Assembly: GCA_007859745.1 (NCBI GenBank)
Contig: SMLU01000001.1
Coordinates: 1,984,001-2,048,000, forward strand
DNA length: 64,000 nucleotides
Direction: 5' to 3'
DNA from: Phycisphaerae bacterium RAS1
GTDB lineage: Bacteria > Planctomycetota > Phycisphaerae > UBA1845 > Fen-1342
Notes under the pieces: generated by a model
The model's database searches: none
Seen by the model: only the letters and a program-made list of their open reading frames with translations
Told to the model about the DNA's origin: nothing
Part shown: positions 1 through 8,683 of the stretch, in pieces
Layout of the letters: every line of letters starts with the position of its first letter
Position numbering within the stretch: the first letter of the stretch is position 1
Program-made: the position numbers and the translations under genes

Positions 1-147
1 GTGCTGGCACTGTCCGATCCGGGAGGCTATTCCGGGCAGTATCCCGAATGCGAATTGCTCAACGGCGACCTGGATGGTAACGGCGGCGTCGATGTGCTGG
101 ATATCAACCCATTCGTGGCGGCGTTGGCGGGACAGGCTACGCGGTAG
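1..147 (+). CDS. C-terminal end of a secreted protein with dockerin-like module (partial)
   Basis: Reading from the first base gives 48 residues and a TAG stop. The fragment contains the second half of a dockerin-like pair: an acidic loop GDLDGNGGVDVLDINPF followed by VAALAG. The same module closes four other proteins in this window. The acidic loop resembles a type I dockerin or EF-hand Ca-binding loop. In planctomycetes such modules end many exported proteins, and they may act in cell-surface attachment. The N-terminal part lies outside the window, so the main function cannot be judged. Confidence 0.8.
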   Translation: MLALSDPGGYSGQYPECELLNGDLDGNGGVDVLDINPFVAALAGQATR

Positions 148-292
148 CGCCAGGGGGAATGTGGAGCGGCATGGGGCGCGAGCTGACGCGCTCGCAGCGC
201 TAGGCGCTCGACGACGCCCGCGCTCGCTTGCCCTTCGCGTTCTGACGCTGACGACGGACCGCGAGCGTTCTTGGCGACTGGCCGCCTAACGC
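148..292. repeat. intergenic GC-rich repeat-like tract
   Basis: The gap between two genes that face each other is filled with imperfect inverted words such as GACGCGCTCGCAGCGC and CGCTTCGCGTTCTGACG-like text. Similar words recur at 14,470-14,640. No gene is seen. The tract may act as a bidirectional terminator, but no T-run is present. Confidence 0.3.
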
Positions 293-1459
293 TCAATACG
301 CTTCGAGCAGCTCAATGAACGGGTTGATGTCGAGCACGTTCACCGCTCCGTCCCGGTTTACGTCGCCGGCGCGCAGCCCGTCGACGCCCGGAAACTGGGC
401 CGCGAACGCCGCCGGGTCAGAGATGGCCAGCGCAAAGGCGTTGATATCCAGGATGTTCACATCGCCGTCGTCGTTCAGATCGCCGAGCAGGACCTGCAAT
501 TCCGGCCGCACGAACCACAGCCGCGACTTGGGCGACTCGCGGAAGAACGCCAGCAGCATGTTTGCCACTTTCTGCGCCCCGCTGGCGGATGGATGCGTCC
601 CATCGCTGGCGGAAAAGTCGGTCTGCTGCCAGATCAGCCCGTCGCTGCGGGCCACCATGCCATCGGCCCACAGGTACGGCCCCCACTGCACCAGCGGCGA
701 GTTCACCGGTCCGGCGGCCGGGTCGAAGTTGATCGCTCCGTCGCCGCCGATCTGATCTTCGATCAGCCATTTCACGCCGAAGCCGTACTCGTAAGCGTAC
801 GGCTCGGGATTCAGCATGGTGGTGGCGTAGCCGGCGTAGATGCGCGAGGAGGCGTAGACGATGCGTGCGTTGGGATAGCGCGTCTTGATGATGTTGAGAA
901 TGAGCTTGCTTTGGTCGCGGTACAGGTCGGCCTGTCCCGGGAAACCGTTGTTTGGGCCGGCATTCGCTTCTTTGTACCAGATCGCCTGCACCTGCTCGCG
1001 CGTCACGCCGGCGCTCGTGAGCCGCTGATCAATGACCGTCCAGAAGTTGGCGGCCGGGTCGCTGATGATGGCCGCGGTCTGGCCGCCCTGGGCGCCGTTG
1101 ACGAACGTGAGCGCCGGGTTGCGATCCGCATAGCCATTGAATGCCGCCGTGAACGCGGTCGATTCCTGCGACGTGTTCGACATGCCGATGCTCAGCAGAA
1201 CGATCCGCCCGCCCGCGGCCGGGTTGCCGGCGGCGTCACGCGGGACGATCTGCTGCGCCTCGTGCAGGCCGTCGGCCAGATGCTCGCCCCAGAGGTAGTT
1301 TCGTCCGTCGGGGTAGAGTCTGCCCGCGAACCCCTGGTACTGGTCGCCGGGCGCCATGTCAGTGAGCGGAATCAAGCCGGTGGACGGGCCCCCCGCCAGC
1401 GAAACCATGGAGATCGCGCCAATCGCGAATGACGCATGAACGACGCTGAAGAGCCTCAT
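293..1459 (-). CDS. secreted SGNH/GDSL-type hydrolase with dockerin-like C-terminus
   Basis: 388 residues. The start at 1459 is chosen because AGGAG lies 7 bases upstream and the protein then opens with a signal peptide (MRLFSVVHASFAIGAISMVSLA). A longer frame reaching 1534 has neither. The SGNH signature is visible: SIGMSN at 90-95 with likely nucleophile Ser94, a GGQTAA segment near 125, and SDGTHPS at 285-291 supplying the Asp286/His289 pair. Residues 326-388 form two acidic loops ending LDINAF and LDINPF, a dockerin-like pair. This family hydrolyses ester bonds, often acetyl groups on polysaccharides. The substrate here is unknown. It is probably exported and surface-associated. Confidence 0.85.
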   Translation of the reverse strand: MRLFSVVHASFAIGAISMVSLAGGPSTGLIPLTDMAPGDQYQGFAGRLYPDGRNYLWGEHLADGLHEAQQIVPRDAAGNPAAGGRIVLLSIGMSNTSQESTAFTAAFNGYADRNPALTFVNGAQGGQTAAIISDPAANFWTVIDQRLTSAGVTREQVQAIWYKEANAGPNNGFPGQADLYRDQSKLILNIIKTRYPNARIVYASSRIYAGYATTMLNPEPYAYEYGFGVKWLIEDQIGGDGAINFDPAAGPVNSPLVQWGPYLWADGMVARSDGLIWQQTDFSASDGTHPSASGAQKVANMLLAFFRESPKSRLWFVRPELQVLLGDLNDDGDVNILDINAFALAISDPAAFAAQFPGVDGLRAGDVNRDGAVNVLDINPFIELLEAY

Positions 1460-1606
1460 CGCCGGTCTCCTGAGTCGATGGAAAGGTCCGTCCACGGCGC
1501 GCAACGCCCCCCTTTCTCTCGCCATACGCCGCACAACGCTGATTATTGCCCAACTCTGTCAGCGTGTGGCGGACATTTTCGGCAGACGCCGCCGGCCGGG
1601 CGGTTT

Positions 1607-1703
1607 TCCGAACCCGCCGCGCCAAGCGGCGGGTTGACGACCCGTCTGTGCGGCACCGCTCGCTGACGACCGTCACCCCGCCGCTTGGCGCGGCGGGTTC
1701 GGA
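1607..1703. repeat. REPIN-like element, copy 1
   Basis: Two 27-base arms in inverted orientation (1607-1633 and 1677-1703). Each arm is itself a hairpin: stem CCCGCCGC, loop GCCAA, stem GCGGCGGG, headed by TCCGAA. The wider unit runs from GGCAGACGCCG at 1581 to CGAGCCTGCC ending at 1786. A 30-base tail unit containing CGGCGGGTTCGGACAG is tandemly repeated after the right arm (about 1692-1765). Confidence 0.9.
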
Positions 1704-1888
1704 CAGACTGGCCCGCCGGGCGGCGGGTTCGGACAGACTGGCCCGCCGGGCGGCGGGTTCGGACAGATAAGCCCGCCGAGCCTGCCGGGAACGTCGGTTG
1801 CACCGCTACTCAGATTCCAATTGCCAAACTGCCGCCTTTGGGGCACGACGCGCGGTATAAGCGGGCGTCGCGCGTTCGGAGGTCGATC

Positions 1889-2434
1889 ATGGCTCGCCGT
1901 AATTCCCGTCCGCCGCAGGTTCCGTTGCTCTCGCGTCGCGAGCGCCGGGTCGCTCGTTCTTGCGTGACCGCCGTCTTCGCGGCTGCCTGCCTGACCGGCT
2001 GCACCGCGCCGCAGCCATCCGAACGGCAAGTCGGTTCGGAACCGCGGGCCTCCCGGCCGGCGCCGCCGCCGCGTATCGCCGCGACGCAGTCTGCGAGCGT
2101 CCCTTCACAATCATCCACGTCGGCGACGGCGAGTGCCGTCCCCACTCCCACGCCCACGCCGCCGGAGCTGCTGGAGTACGTCGTCATCGTCCGCCGCTGG
2201 CGGGACGGTCAGGCGGCGCAAGCCGTCGTGCGCACCGAGGCCGATGACCACCTCTTCATCGAGACAGAAAATGTGCGGCGAATCCGAATCGAGCGGGCGC
2301 TGCTGCCGCTGTCACGGGCGAGGAGCATCGCGCTACTGCTGGACGGGCAGCCCTTCGAGTGGACGGTCGGCTCCAGAGTGAGCGATTTCGAGCAGGACGG
2401 TAGCGGCGTCTGGCGGGCGGTTCCGGACCGATAA
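1889..2434 (+). CDS. putative lipoprotein of unknown function
   Basis: 181 residues from the ATG at 1889, chosen because GGAGG at 1878-1882 precedes it. Upstream codons in the same frame only translate the repeat at 1685-1786. The N-terminus has a basic region (SRRERRVARSC), a short hydrophobic stretch and a lipobox LTGC, so it is probably lipidated at that Cys. A Pro/Ser/Thr linker (PTPTPTPP) leads to a compact C-terminal domain of about 90 residues (YVVIVRRWRDGQAAQAVVRT...). I do not recognise this domain. Some reads of the C-terminal part look like alternating strands. Confidence 0.7.
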   Translation: MARRNSRPPQVPLLSRRERRVARSCVTAVFAAACLTGCTAPQPSERQVGSEPRASRPAPPPRIAATQSASVPSQSSTSATASAVPTPTPTPPELLEYVVIVRRWRDGQAAQAVVRTEADDHLFIETENVRRIRIERALLPLSRARSIALLLDGQPFEWTVGSRVSDFEQDGSGVWRAVPDR

Positions 2435-2498
2435 CGAATGGGTTGCGCATTCTCTCCGAAATGGGTGTGCCCATTATTCCGGGAGGGCGGCTTTTCTT

Positions 2499-2616
2499 TC
2501 CGAACCCGCCGCGCCAAGCGGCGGGTTGAGGTGCGCACGGCGATCGGCGTCAATCTACGATGCGCCGCCGCGGACGCGCCGGACGTCACCCCGCCGCTTG
2601 GCGCGGCGGGTTCGGA
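2499..2616. repeat. REPIN-like element, copy 2
   Basis: Arms at 2499-2525 and 2590-2616 match copy 1 base for base. The spacer is longer (64 bases). It lies between the lipoprotein gene and the PEP-CTERM gene. Confidence 0.9.
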
Positions 2617-2678
2617 CAAGCCAGAGCCGGCTTGCCCGGATTTCTGGGCACACCCTCCGAACATTGCGTGAGTTTTTG

Positions 2679-2708
2679 TTGAATTCGACCGCGGGAGGAG
2701 CCTATTAT
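2679..2708 (+). promoter_or_regulatory. candidate sigma70-type promoter for the PEP-CTERM gene
   Basis: TTGAAT at 2679-2684, an 18-base spacer, then TATTAT at 2703-2708. It lies about 40 bases before the gene start at 2750, where AGGAGG gives a good ribosome-binding site. Confidence 0.45.
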
Positions 2709-2749
2709 GGGGGTCGTCGCCGAACCATCTCGACGGCAGGAGGAGTGCA

Positions 2750-3565
2750 ATGAAGGCAATTCGTTTAGGGGCGTTTTTCTTGCTGTCGTGCGCGGTTGTC
2801 GCGCGCGGCGAGCTGATCGTGGGAAATGACCAATCCGGGACCGCCACCATCTGGAGCATCGATCCCGGGTCGGGCGCCGCGACGGCGCTCTACTCGGCGA
2901 CCACCAGCGATGCCAAGCCGTGGGGCATGGCCTACGATTCTTCGACCAACACGCTCTACTGGAACAACGGCTCGACGCTTTTCAGCTCGCCCTTCGGCCC
3001 GACGCTCACGCCCACCAATCTGGGCACGATGACGTTCGGCGCCGGGACGGTGAACTTCGTCGCCCTCGGCTTCTACGACGGAAAGCTGTACGGCACGCGG
3101 AACATCGCGACCGAGGCCGTCTACGCGATCGATCCGGCCACGCGCATCGCGACGCAGGTGTACGTGCATCCGTCCACGTTCGACTACGGCGGGCTGGATT
3201 TCGACATGTCGAACAACCAGCTTTACGGCCTGAGCGACACGGCGCCGGCCGGCTCGGTGCGCGGGCTGTATCGCATCGATTTCAATGCCGGTTCAGACAC
3301 GTTTGTCGCCCCCTATCCGGCCGGCGAAACGGACATCGACGGGCTGGCCGTGAATAACGGCGTCGCGTACTACGTGACCGACGGCCCGAATACCACGCAG
3401 GCCAATTTCTACATGTTCGACGTGGCCACCGGGCTGCAGATCGGCACGATTCCGTCGCCTTTCACGGGCAGCGGGACGTTCAGCGCCGCGACCTGGGTGC
3501 CCGAACCCGGCGCGATGACGCTGCTGGCGGCGGCCGGGCTTTTGGCCCTGCGGCGGCGCGGCTAG
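2750..3565 (+). CDS. exported PEP-CTERM protein, propeller-like
   Basis: 271 residues with a signal peptide (MKAIRLGAFFLLSCAVVARG). It ends in a PEP-CTERM sorting signal: VPEP, then a hydrophobic helix (MTLLAAAGLLAL) and RRRG. The body has repeated strand motifs such as VYAIDPATRIATQV and LYRIDFNAGS, resembling YncE/SMP-30-like beta-propeller blades. The PEP-CTERM tail is normally recognised by an exosortase and coupled to export and surface or exopolysaccharide attachment. No exosortase is in this window. AGGAGG precedes the ATG. Confidence 0.85.
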   Translation: MKAIRLGAFFLLSCAVVARGELIVGNDQSGTATIWSIDPGSGAATALYSATTSDAKPWGMAYDSSTNTLYWNNGSTLFSSPFGPTLTPTNLGTMTFGAGTVNFVALGFYDGKLYGTRNIATEAVYAIDPATRIATQVYVHPSTFDYGGLDFDMSNNQLYGLSDTAPAGSVRGLYRIDFNAGSDTFVAPYPAGETDIDGLAVNNGVAYYVTDGPNTTQANFYMFDVATGLQIGTIPSPFTGSGTFSAATWVPEPGAMTLLAAAGLLALRRRG

Positions 3566-3870
3566 ACTGAGAATCCTGTCATTTGGTGCGGGACGCCGCG
3601 CGGTCCATTCCGCGCGGCGGAGCCGGGGATTGCGCGCGGGCATGTTGGTCCATCTTCCGTGTCGTCGCAGACGCGGCGTGAATGTGGTAATCTCCGGGGG
3701 TCGCCGTTCATTTCCCGACCGGCCCCCGGAGCGGCGCTGCCAACGCGCGCGGTCCGGTCACGGATCGATCGGGCCGTGGGCGCCAGCCAGGGCCGCGCCG
3801 CCCGCGACCGCCTGCACCACCGGCCACGTCCAAATATATCTGATTCTCGTCTTTCATTTCTCATGGGCGC
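3566..3870. other. intergenic region without recognised gene
   Basis: About 300 bases with GC-rich inverted words just after the stop (GCGCGGTCCATTCCGCGCGG at 3597-3616 is a likely hairpin and possible terminator). No convincing coding frame is seen on either strand. Confidence 0.3.
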
Positions 3871-3879
3871 TGGTATTAT
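3871..3879 (+). promoter_or_regulatory. candidate extended -10 promoter
   Basis: TGGTATTAT gives an extended -10 (TGn before TATTAT), about 80 bases before the ATG at 3961. The -35 region (CTTTCA at 3851) is weak. Local AT content is higher than in the surrounding sequence. Confidence 0.35.
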
Positions 3880-3960
3880 GGAGTCGCGGGGATTCTGAGG
3901 CGGCGGTGGAGTTTGATCGCTGCCGAGGGCGCATCGGCGTCACTGTTCGGAGGGTGAGTC

Positions 3961-5139
3961 ATGCGATTGCACTGGTGGGCGGCGCTCGTGCTCGGACTTG
4001 CGCGGAATGTTCTGGCGCAGAGCCTTCCGGGTTACGAGCTCATACAAGTCACGTCTGATCCGGCTTTTCAGCGGGCGCCGACGATCAACAATCTCGGCCA
4101 GGTCGTTTTCGCAACAGTGCTTGATCCATACGACGCGAACACGGCCGAGATTTTTCTGTACGATCACGGCGTTCTGACGCAGCTCACGAACGACTCGGTC
4201 GAGGACCAGTTTCCGCACATCAATGATCTTGGCACAATTGTGTGGCATCGCGCGATCGGGCCGGGCGGCACGACTGAGATTGTCATGTTGCGCGATGGGC
4301 AACTAACACAGTTAACCAGCGATGCATACAAGGATCAGTCACCGCGCCTGAACAACCTGGACCATGTCGCCTGGTACCAGTGGATCGGTTCCGGTTGCGG
4401 CGCCGCGGAGTCCAATATTTGTTTTTTCGACGGAGCGACGACGCAAGTGATTTCGGCTACGGGGTTGTCTAATCAGAGAGCCTGCATCAATGATTTGGAC
4501 GAAATCGCCTGGACCGAGTTCAACTTCTGCGATTCTCCGTGGACTTCGAAGGTGAAGCTCTACCGTGGTGGAGCGACGATCGAGGTCACGACCTACCAGT
4601 ATGAGGCCAACATCGTCGACTTCAACAATGCCGGTCAGATTGTCATCCCGCACGTGGTTCCGCCATTTTATTACCACGTAATTGACCTGTGGCAAGCTGG
4701 CGCGACGACGCGCCTGACCGACTGGGGCGCGGCGGCCCGGATCAACGACCAGGGCGACGTGTTCTTTGATCGCTGGCACGATGACACCAGCGACTGGCAG
4801 GTTTGGCTGTATCTCGATGGGCAATTCAGTCAGATCAGCAACGACCCCTTCTGGAACTTCGTGAATGACATCAACGAACGCGGCGAACTGGCATGGAACT
4901 CCGGCGATCCGTTTTGGACCGACGTGCGCATTCTGCAGCGCATGCCCGTCGGGGACATGAACTGCGATGGGATCGTAGACATCCTGGATGTCAACTCATT
5001 CGTGTTGGCGCTGGGCGATCCCGGCGTCTACGAACAGCAGTATCCGGATTGTCTCATTGAGTTGGCTGACGCGAATGGCGATGGCCAGGTGAACATCCTG
5101 GATATCAACCCGTTCGTACAGCTCATCAGCGGTCAATAG
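3961..5139 (+). CDS. secreted beta-propeller-like protein with dockerin-like C-terminus
   Basis: 392 residues with signal peptide MRLHWWAALVLGLARNVLAQ and GGAGGG upstream of the ATG. Residues about 30-325 contain six or so repeats of the form (I)NNLGQVVF / LNNLDHVAWY / INDLDEIAWTEF / FNNAGQIVIP / INDQGDVFF / INERGELAWN, alternating with segments that end in LTxLT-like strands. This is typical of TolB/WD40-like propeller repeats in exported proteins. From about 330 onward there are two dockerin-like loops (GDMNCDGIVDILDVNSF and DANGDGQVNILDINPF). The function is unknown and is probably extracellular binding. Its nucleotide composition is less GC-rich than its neighbours. Confidence 0.8.
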   Translation: MRLHWWAALVLGLARNVLAQSLPGYELIQVTSDPAFQRAPTINNLGQVVFATVLDPYDANTAEIFLYDHGVLTQLTNDSVEDQFPHINDLGTIVWHRAIGPGGTTEIVMLRDGQLTQLTSDAYKDQSPRLNNLDHVAWYQWIGSGCGAAESNICFFDGATTQVISATGLSNQRACINDLDEIAWTEFNFCDSPWTSKVKLYRGGATIEVTTYQYEANIVDFNNAGQIVIPHVVPPFYYHVIDLWQAGATTRLTDWGAAARINDQGDVFFDRWHDDTSDWQVWLYLDGQFSQISNDPFWNFVNDINERGELAWNSGDPFWTDVRILQRMPVGDMNCDGIVDILDVNSFVLALGDPGVYEQQYPDCLIELADANGDGQVNILDINPFVQLISGQ

Positions 5140-5239
5140 ACCGAGAACCACAGAATAGGCGCGGACAGTCCAGCGAGCATCGAGCCCGCGTGGGCAGAGC
5201 GTGGAAAGTCTGCGCACGACAAACCAAAGGAAGCAACTC

Positions 5240-6112
5240 ATGAAACGCAGCCTGCAAATTCTAATCGCGGCAATGTGCATCGGCGGTTCCGGCGCAGCGT
5301 TCGCGACTGACTACACGTTCAACGTGACGAGCGGCGATTGGGGCAACCAGAACAACTGGAACCCGCAGTTTGTCCCCAGCTCCGGCGACACGGCCACAAT
5401 TCCGAACGGACGCACCTGCAACGTCGCCAACGCCAACCAGACCTGCGGCAAGGTCACGGTCGACAGCGGCGGTACGCTCAAAGTCACGGCCCGTGACCTG
5501 ACGATCAGCAGTAGCGGCCCCAGCGGCGCGCGGCTGGTGATCAATGGCGACCTGAAGCTCGAGAAGTCTGGCAGCACGCTGGGCCGGCTGCTCTTTTCCG
5601 GCTTCGACGTGGAGGTCACCGGCAGCGGCACAATCTCGGCCCTGGCGGACAATGGCGGCGGCGGCGCGATCGTCGGCGATACGACCTACCTGTTGAAGGT
5701 AGGCTCCGGATTCCCCATCGTGGGCTCGATCGTCTTTCTGGTCGGCGTCGAGAACAACGGTAACATCCTCGTCAATGATGCCAACGACCAGCTCGACTTC
5801 GGCGACATGCAGACCGGGACGCGCTATACGCTGCGCGGCGCCGGCATTATCGAAGCCGCGGCCGGGACCATCCGCTTCGGCCGCGTCCAGTTCAAGGGCG
5901 ACCGTCCGGCCCTCAGTCTGGCGGTCACCGGCGGCGAGATGCGCCTGACGACGTACGGATACTACGTCGACACCTGGAACACCTTTTACGTCTTCGGCGG
6001 CACTCTCGCTCTTGAGAAGGCACTTACCAGCAAGGGTGGTTTGGACTTCGAAGGCGGCCAGATTGTCGTCTCGGGTGACGCGGTCGCCGTTTTCGAGTAC
6101 CTGGAAGAGTGA
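5240..6112 (+). CDS. secreted beta-solenoid-like protein
   Basis: 290 residues. The start at 5240 is preferred because it opens with a signal peptide (MKRSLQILIAAMCIGGSGAAFA) and AAAGGAAG precedes it. The mature part begins with a W-N-P-x-x-P-x-x-GDTATIPNG segment, common at the start of bacterial autotransporter or PEP-CTERM-like beta-solenoid repeats. Short strand-turn repeats rich in Gly, Val and Thr follow. No C-terminal anchor, dockerin module or catalytic motif is visible, and the protein ends abruptly at FEYLEE. It could be a free secreted protein or one that lost its C-terminal tag. Confidence 0.65.
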   Translation: MKRSLQILIAAMCIGGSGAAFATDYTFNVTSGDWGNQNNWNPQFVPSSGDTATIPNGRTCNVANANQTCGKVTVDSGGTLKVTARDLTISSSGPSGARLVINGDLKLEKSGSTLGRLLFSGFDVEVTGSGTISALADNGGGGAIVGDTTYLLKVGSGFPIVGSIVFLVGVENNGNILVNDANDQLDFGDMQTGTRYTLRGAGIIEAAAGTIRFGRVQFKGDRPALSLAVTGGEMRLTTYGYYVDTWNTFYVFGGTLALEKALTSKGGLDFEGGQIVVSGDAVAVFEYLEE

Positions 6113-6254
6113 GCGCCAGGCCGCCAGCGACCGCACTTGAATGCGCCGATGGTTACGTGATGGCGCAAAAGCCTCTCACGGACGCGGCTCGGAAAGGCAC
6201 GGTTTTGAAAGGCGCGGCTCTGTTAGGGCGCATCCGGTTTCAGGTGGCGATCCG
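6113..6254. repeat. intergenic words related to the CGCGGCTCGGA family
   Basis: Contains ACGGACGCGGCTCGGAAAGG and a related GGCGCGGCTCTGTTAG. These resemble the word GAGCCGCGACCGTGAGGGAG near 63,196. No gene is seen. Confidence 0.3.
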
Positions 6255-6353
6255 TCCGAACCCGCCGCGCCAAGCGGCGGGGTGACGTCCGCGGCCTATG
6301 CGGCGCCGATTGCCAGCGATTGTCAACCCGCCGCTTGGCGCGGCGGGTTCGGA
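6255..6353. repeat. REPIN-like element, copy 3
   Basis: Arms at 6255-6281 and 6327-6353. The 45-base spacer reads as the reverse complement of the spacer in the copies at 16,958 and 34,249. Confidence 0.9.
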
Positions 6354-6514
6354 AAGGCATCGTCAATCGCAACCTCTATCGGGATGCGCCCGCTCTGTTA
6401 TTAATAGCTCGTCGCCGGGGTGCATTTCCCGACCGGCCCGCCTAACATGCGGCGTCTATCAACGAGACGTCTACAAGAGCCGTTTTGACCGCAAGGACCT
6501 CCCGGAGCCTGATC

Positions 6515-8683
6515 ATGTTGCTCAACCGCCCCTTGATTCGCAGCAGCGCGCTTGCGCTCCTCGTCGTCGCCGCTTCCGTCGCCTGCGCGGGCGGGAGAAT
6601 CGCGTACCCGGTCGCGAAGCGCGTCGATTGCATGGAAAAACTGCACGGCCAGAAGATCGCCGACCCGTTCCGCTGGATGGAGGACCTGGATTCGCCTGAC
6701 GTCAAGGCCTGGGTCGACGCGGAGAACGCGATCACCTTCGGCTGGCTGGAGCAGATTCCGGCGCGGAACGCGATCAAGGAGCGGATGACCAAGCTCTGGA
6801 ACTACGAGCGCTACGGCACGCCTTTCAAGCGCGGCAACCGCTATTTCTACTCGCGAAACGACGGCCTCCAGAACCAGTCGGTGACCTACGTCGCCGACAG
6901 CCTCGACGCTCCGCCGCGCGTGCTGCTGGATCCCAACACGCTTTCTGCCGACGGCACGGTGGCGCTTTCGGGCATGTCGATCACGGACGACGGAAAGCTG
7001 ATGGCCTACGGGCTGTCGGCGGCCGGGTCGGACTGGGTGGAATACAAGATTCGCGACGTTGAGACGGGCAAGGATTTGCCGGATCACCTGAAGTGGATCA
7101 AGTTCAGCGGAGCGTCATGGACGCTCGATGGAAAGGGGCTCTTCTACAGCCGCTATGACGAGCCCGCGGACGGCAAGCTCGAATCGACCAACTACTTTCA
7201 GAAGCTCTTCTTCCACAAGCTCGGCACGCCGCAATCGGAGGACAAGCTGATCTACGAACGGCCGGACGAGAAGGAGTGGGGTTTCAGCGGAAACGTGAGC
7301 GACGACGGCAGGTACCTGACGGTGTACATCTGGCAGGGCACGGAGCCCAAGAACCGGCTGTATTACCTGGACCTGGGCAATCCGAAAGCGCCGATCGCCA
7401 AGCTCCTGGACCAGTTCGACGCGCAGTACAACGTGATCGACAACGACGGCCCGCTTTTCTGGATTCAGACCGACCTGGACGCCCCGCGCGGCCGCGTCAT
7501 CGCCATTGACGTGACGAAGCCCGACAAAGCCAATTGGAAAGAGATCATCCCGCAGGCCGAGGAGACGCTTCAGGGCGTCGGCTGCGTCGGCAATACGTTC
7601 TTCGCCACCTATCTCAAGGACGCCTGCACACAGATCAAGGCGTTTGACCTGACCGGCAAGTTTCTCCGCAACGTCGAGCTGCCCGGACTCGGCTCGGCCG
7701 GCGGCTTCGGCGGCAAGCGAAACGAGACGGAGACGTTCTATTCGTACACGAGCTTCAACGCCCCGCCGACGATCTATCGCTACGACGTGCCCAGCGGCAA
7801 GAGCACGGTGTTCAAGCAGGCCAAGGTGGACTTCAACCCGGCCGACTACGAGGTGAAGCAGGTTTTCTACAACTCGAAGGACGGCACGAAGATCCCGATG
7901 TTCATCTGCCATCGCAAGGGCATCAAGCTGGATGGCATGAACCCGACCTACCTCTACGGCTACGGCGGGTTCAATGCCTCGATGACGCCCGGCTTCGGCG
8001 TCACCAACCTGGTTTGGATGGAAATGGGCGGCATCTACGCCCAGGCCTGCATCCGCGGCGGCGGTGAATATGGCAAGGCCTGGCACGACGCCGGCCGGCT
8101 CAAGAACAAGCAGAACGTGTTCGACGATTTCATCGCCGCGGCGGAGTGGCTCATCGCCAATAAGTACACGTCGACGCCCAAGCTCTCAATCGGCGGCGGC
8201 AGCAACGGCGGGCTTTTGGTCGGCGCCTGCATCACGCAGCGGCCGGAGCTGTTCGGGGCGGCGCTGCCGGCGGTGGGCGTGATGGACATGCTGCGCTTCC
8301 ACAAGTTCACGATCGGCTGGGCCTGGACCAGCGACTACGGCAGCCCGGACGATCCGGAGATGTTCAAGGTGCTGCACGCGTACAGCCCGCTTCACAACAT
8401 CAAGCCCGCCCGCCCCTATCCGGCGACGCTCATCACCACCGCCGATCACGACGACCGCGTCGTTCCGTCGCACAGTTTCAAGTTCGCGGCGACGCTCCAG
8501 GCGGCGCATTCGGGCGAAGCCCCGATCCTGATTCGCATTGAGACCCGCGCCGGTCATGGCGCCGGAAAGCCGACCACCAAGATCATCGAGGAGGCGGCGG
8601 ACAAGTGGGCGTTCCTGGTGCGGGCGCTGGACATGGACGTGAAGGCCTGGATGAGCGGCAGCGGAGGGCACGCGGCCAGGTAG
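6515..8683 (+). CDS. prolyl oligopeptidase family serine peptidase (S9A)
   Basis: 722 residues. The ATG at 6515 is chosen over one at 6485 because GGAG lies 8 bases before it and it begins a signal peptide (LLNRPLIRSSALALLVVAASVACA). The enzyme cleaves short peptides after proline and is probably periplasmic. An N-terminal segment (YPVAKRVDCMEKLHG..DPFRWMEDLD) and a seven-bladed propeller precede an alpha/beta-hydrolase domain. The catalytic triad is visible: Ser in GGGSNGGLLV (about residue 562), Asp in TADHDDRVVPSHS (about 646) and His in RAGHGAGKPT (about 680). Length and motifs are complete. It stands alone between two repeat elements. Confidence 0.95.
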   Translation: MLLNRPLIRSSALALLVVAASVACAGGRIAYPVAKRVDCMEKLHGQKIADPFRWMEDLDSPDVKAWVDAENAITFGWLEQIPARNAIKERMTKLWNYERYGTPFKRGNRYFYSRNDGLQNQSVTYVADSLDAPPRVLLDPNTLSADGTVALSGMSITDDGKLMAYGLSAAGSDWVEYKIRDVETGKDLPDHLKWIKFSGASWTLDGKGLFYSRYDEPADGKLESTNYFQKLFFHKLGTPQSEDKLIYERPDEKEWGFSGNVSDDGRYLTVYIWQGTEPKNRLYYLDLGNPKAPIAKLLDQFDAQYNVIDNDGPLFWIQTDLDAPRGRVIAIDVTKPDKANWKEIIPQAEETLQGVGCVGNTFFATYLKDACTQIKAFDLTGKFLRNVELPGLGSAGGFGGKRNETETFYSYTSFNAPPTIYRYDVPSGKSTVFKQAKVDFNPADYEVKQVFYNSKDGTKIPMFICHRKGIKLDGMNPTYLYGYGGFNASMTPGFGVTNLVWMEMGGIYAQACIRGGGEYGKAWHDAGRLKNKQNVFDDFIAAAEWLIANKYTSTPKLSIGGGSNGGLLVGACITQRPELFGAALPAVGVMDMLRFHKFTIGWAWTSDYGSPDDPEMFKVLHAYSPLHNIKPARPYPATLITTADHDDRVVPSHSFKFAATLQAAHSGEAPILIRIETRAGHGAGKPTTKIIEEAADKWAFLVRALDMDVKAWMSGSGGHAAR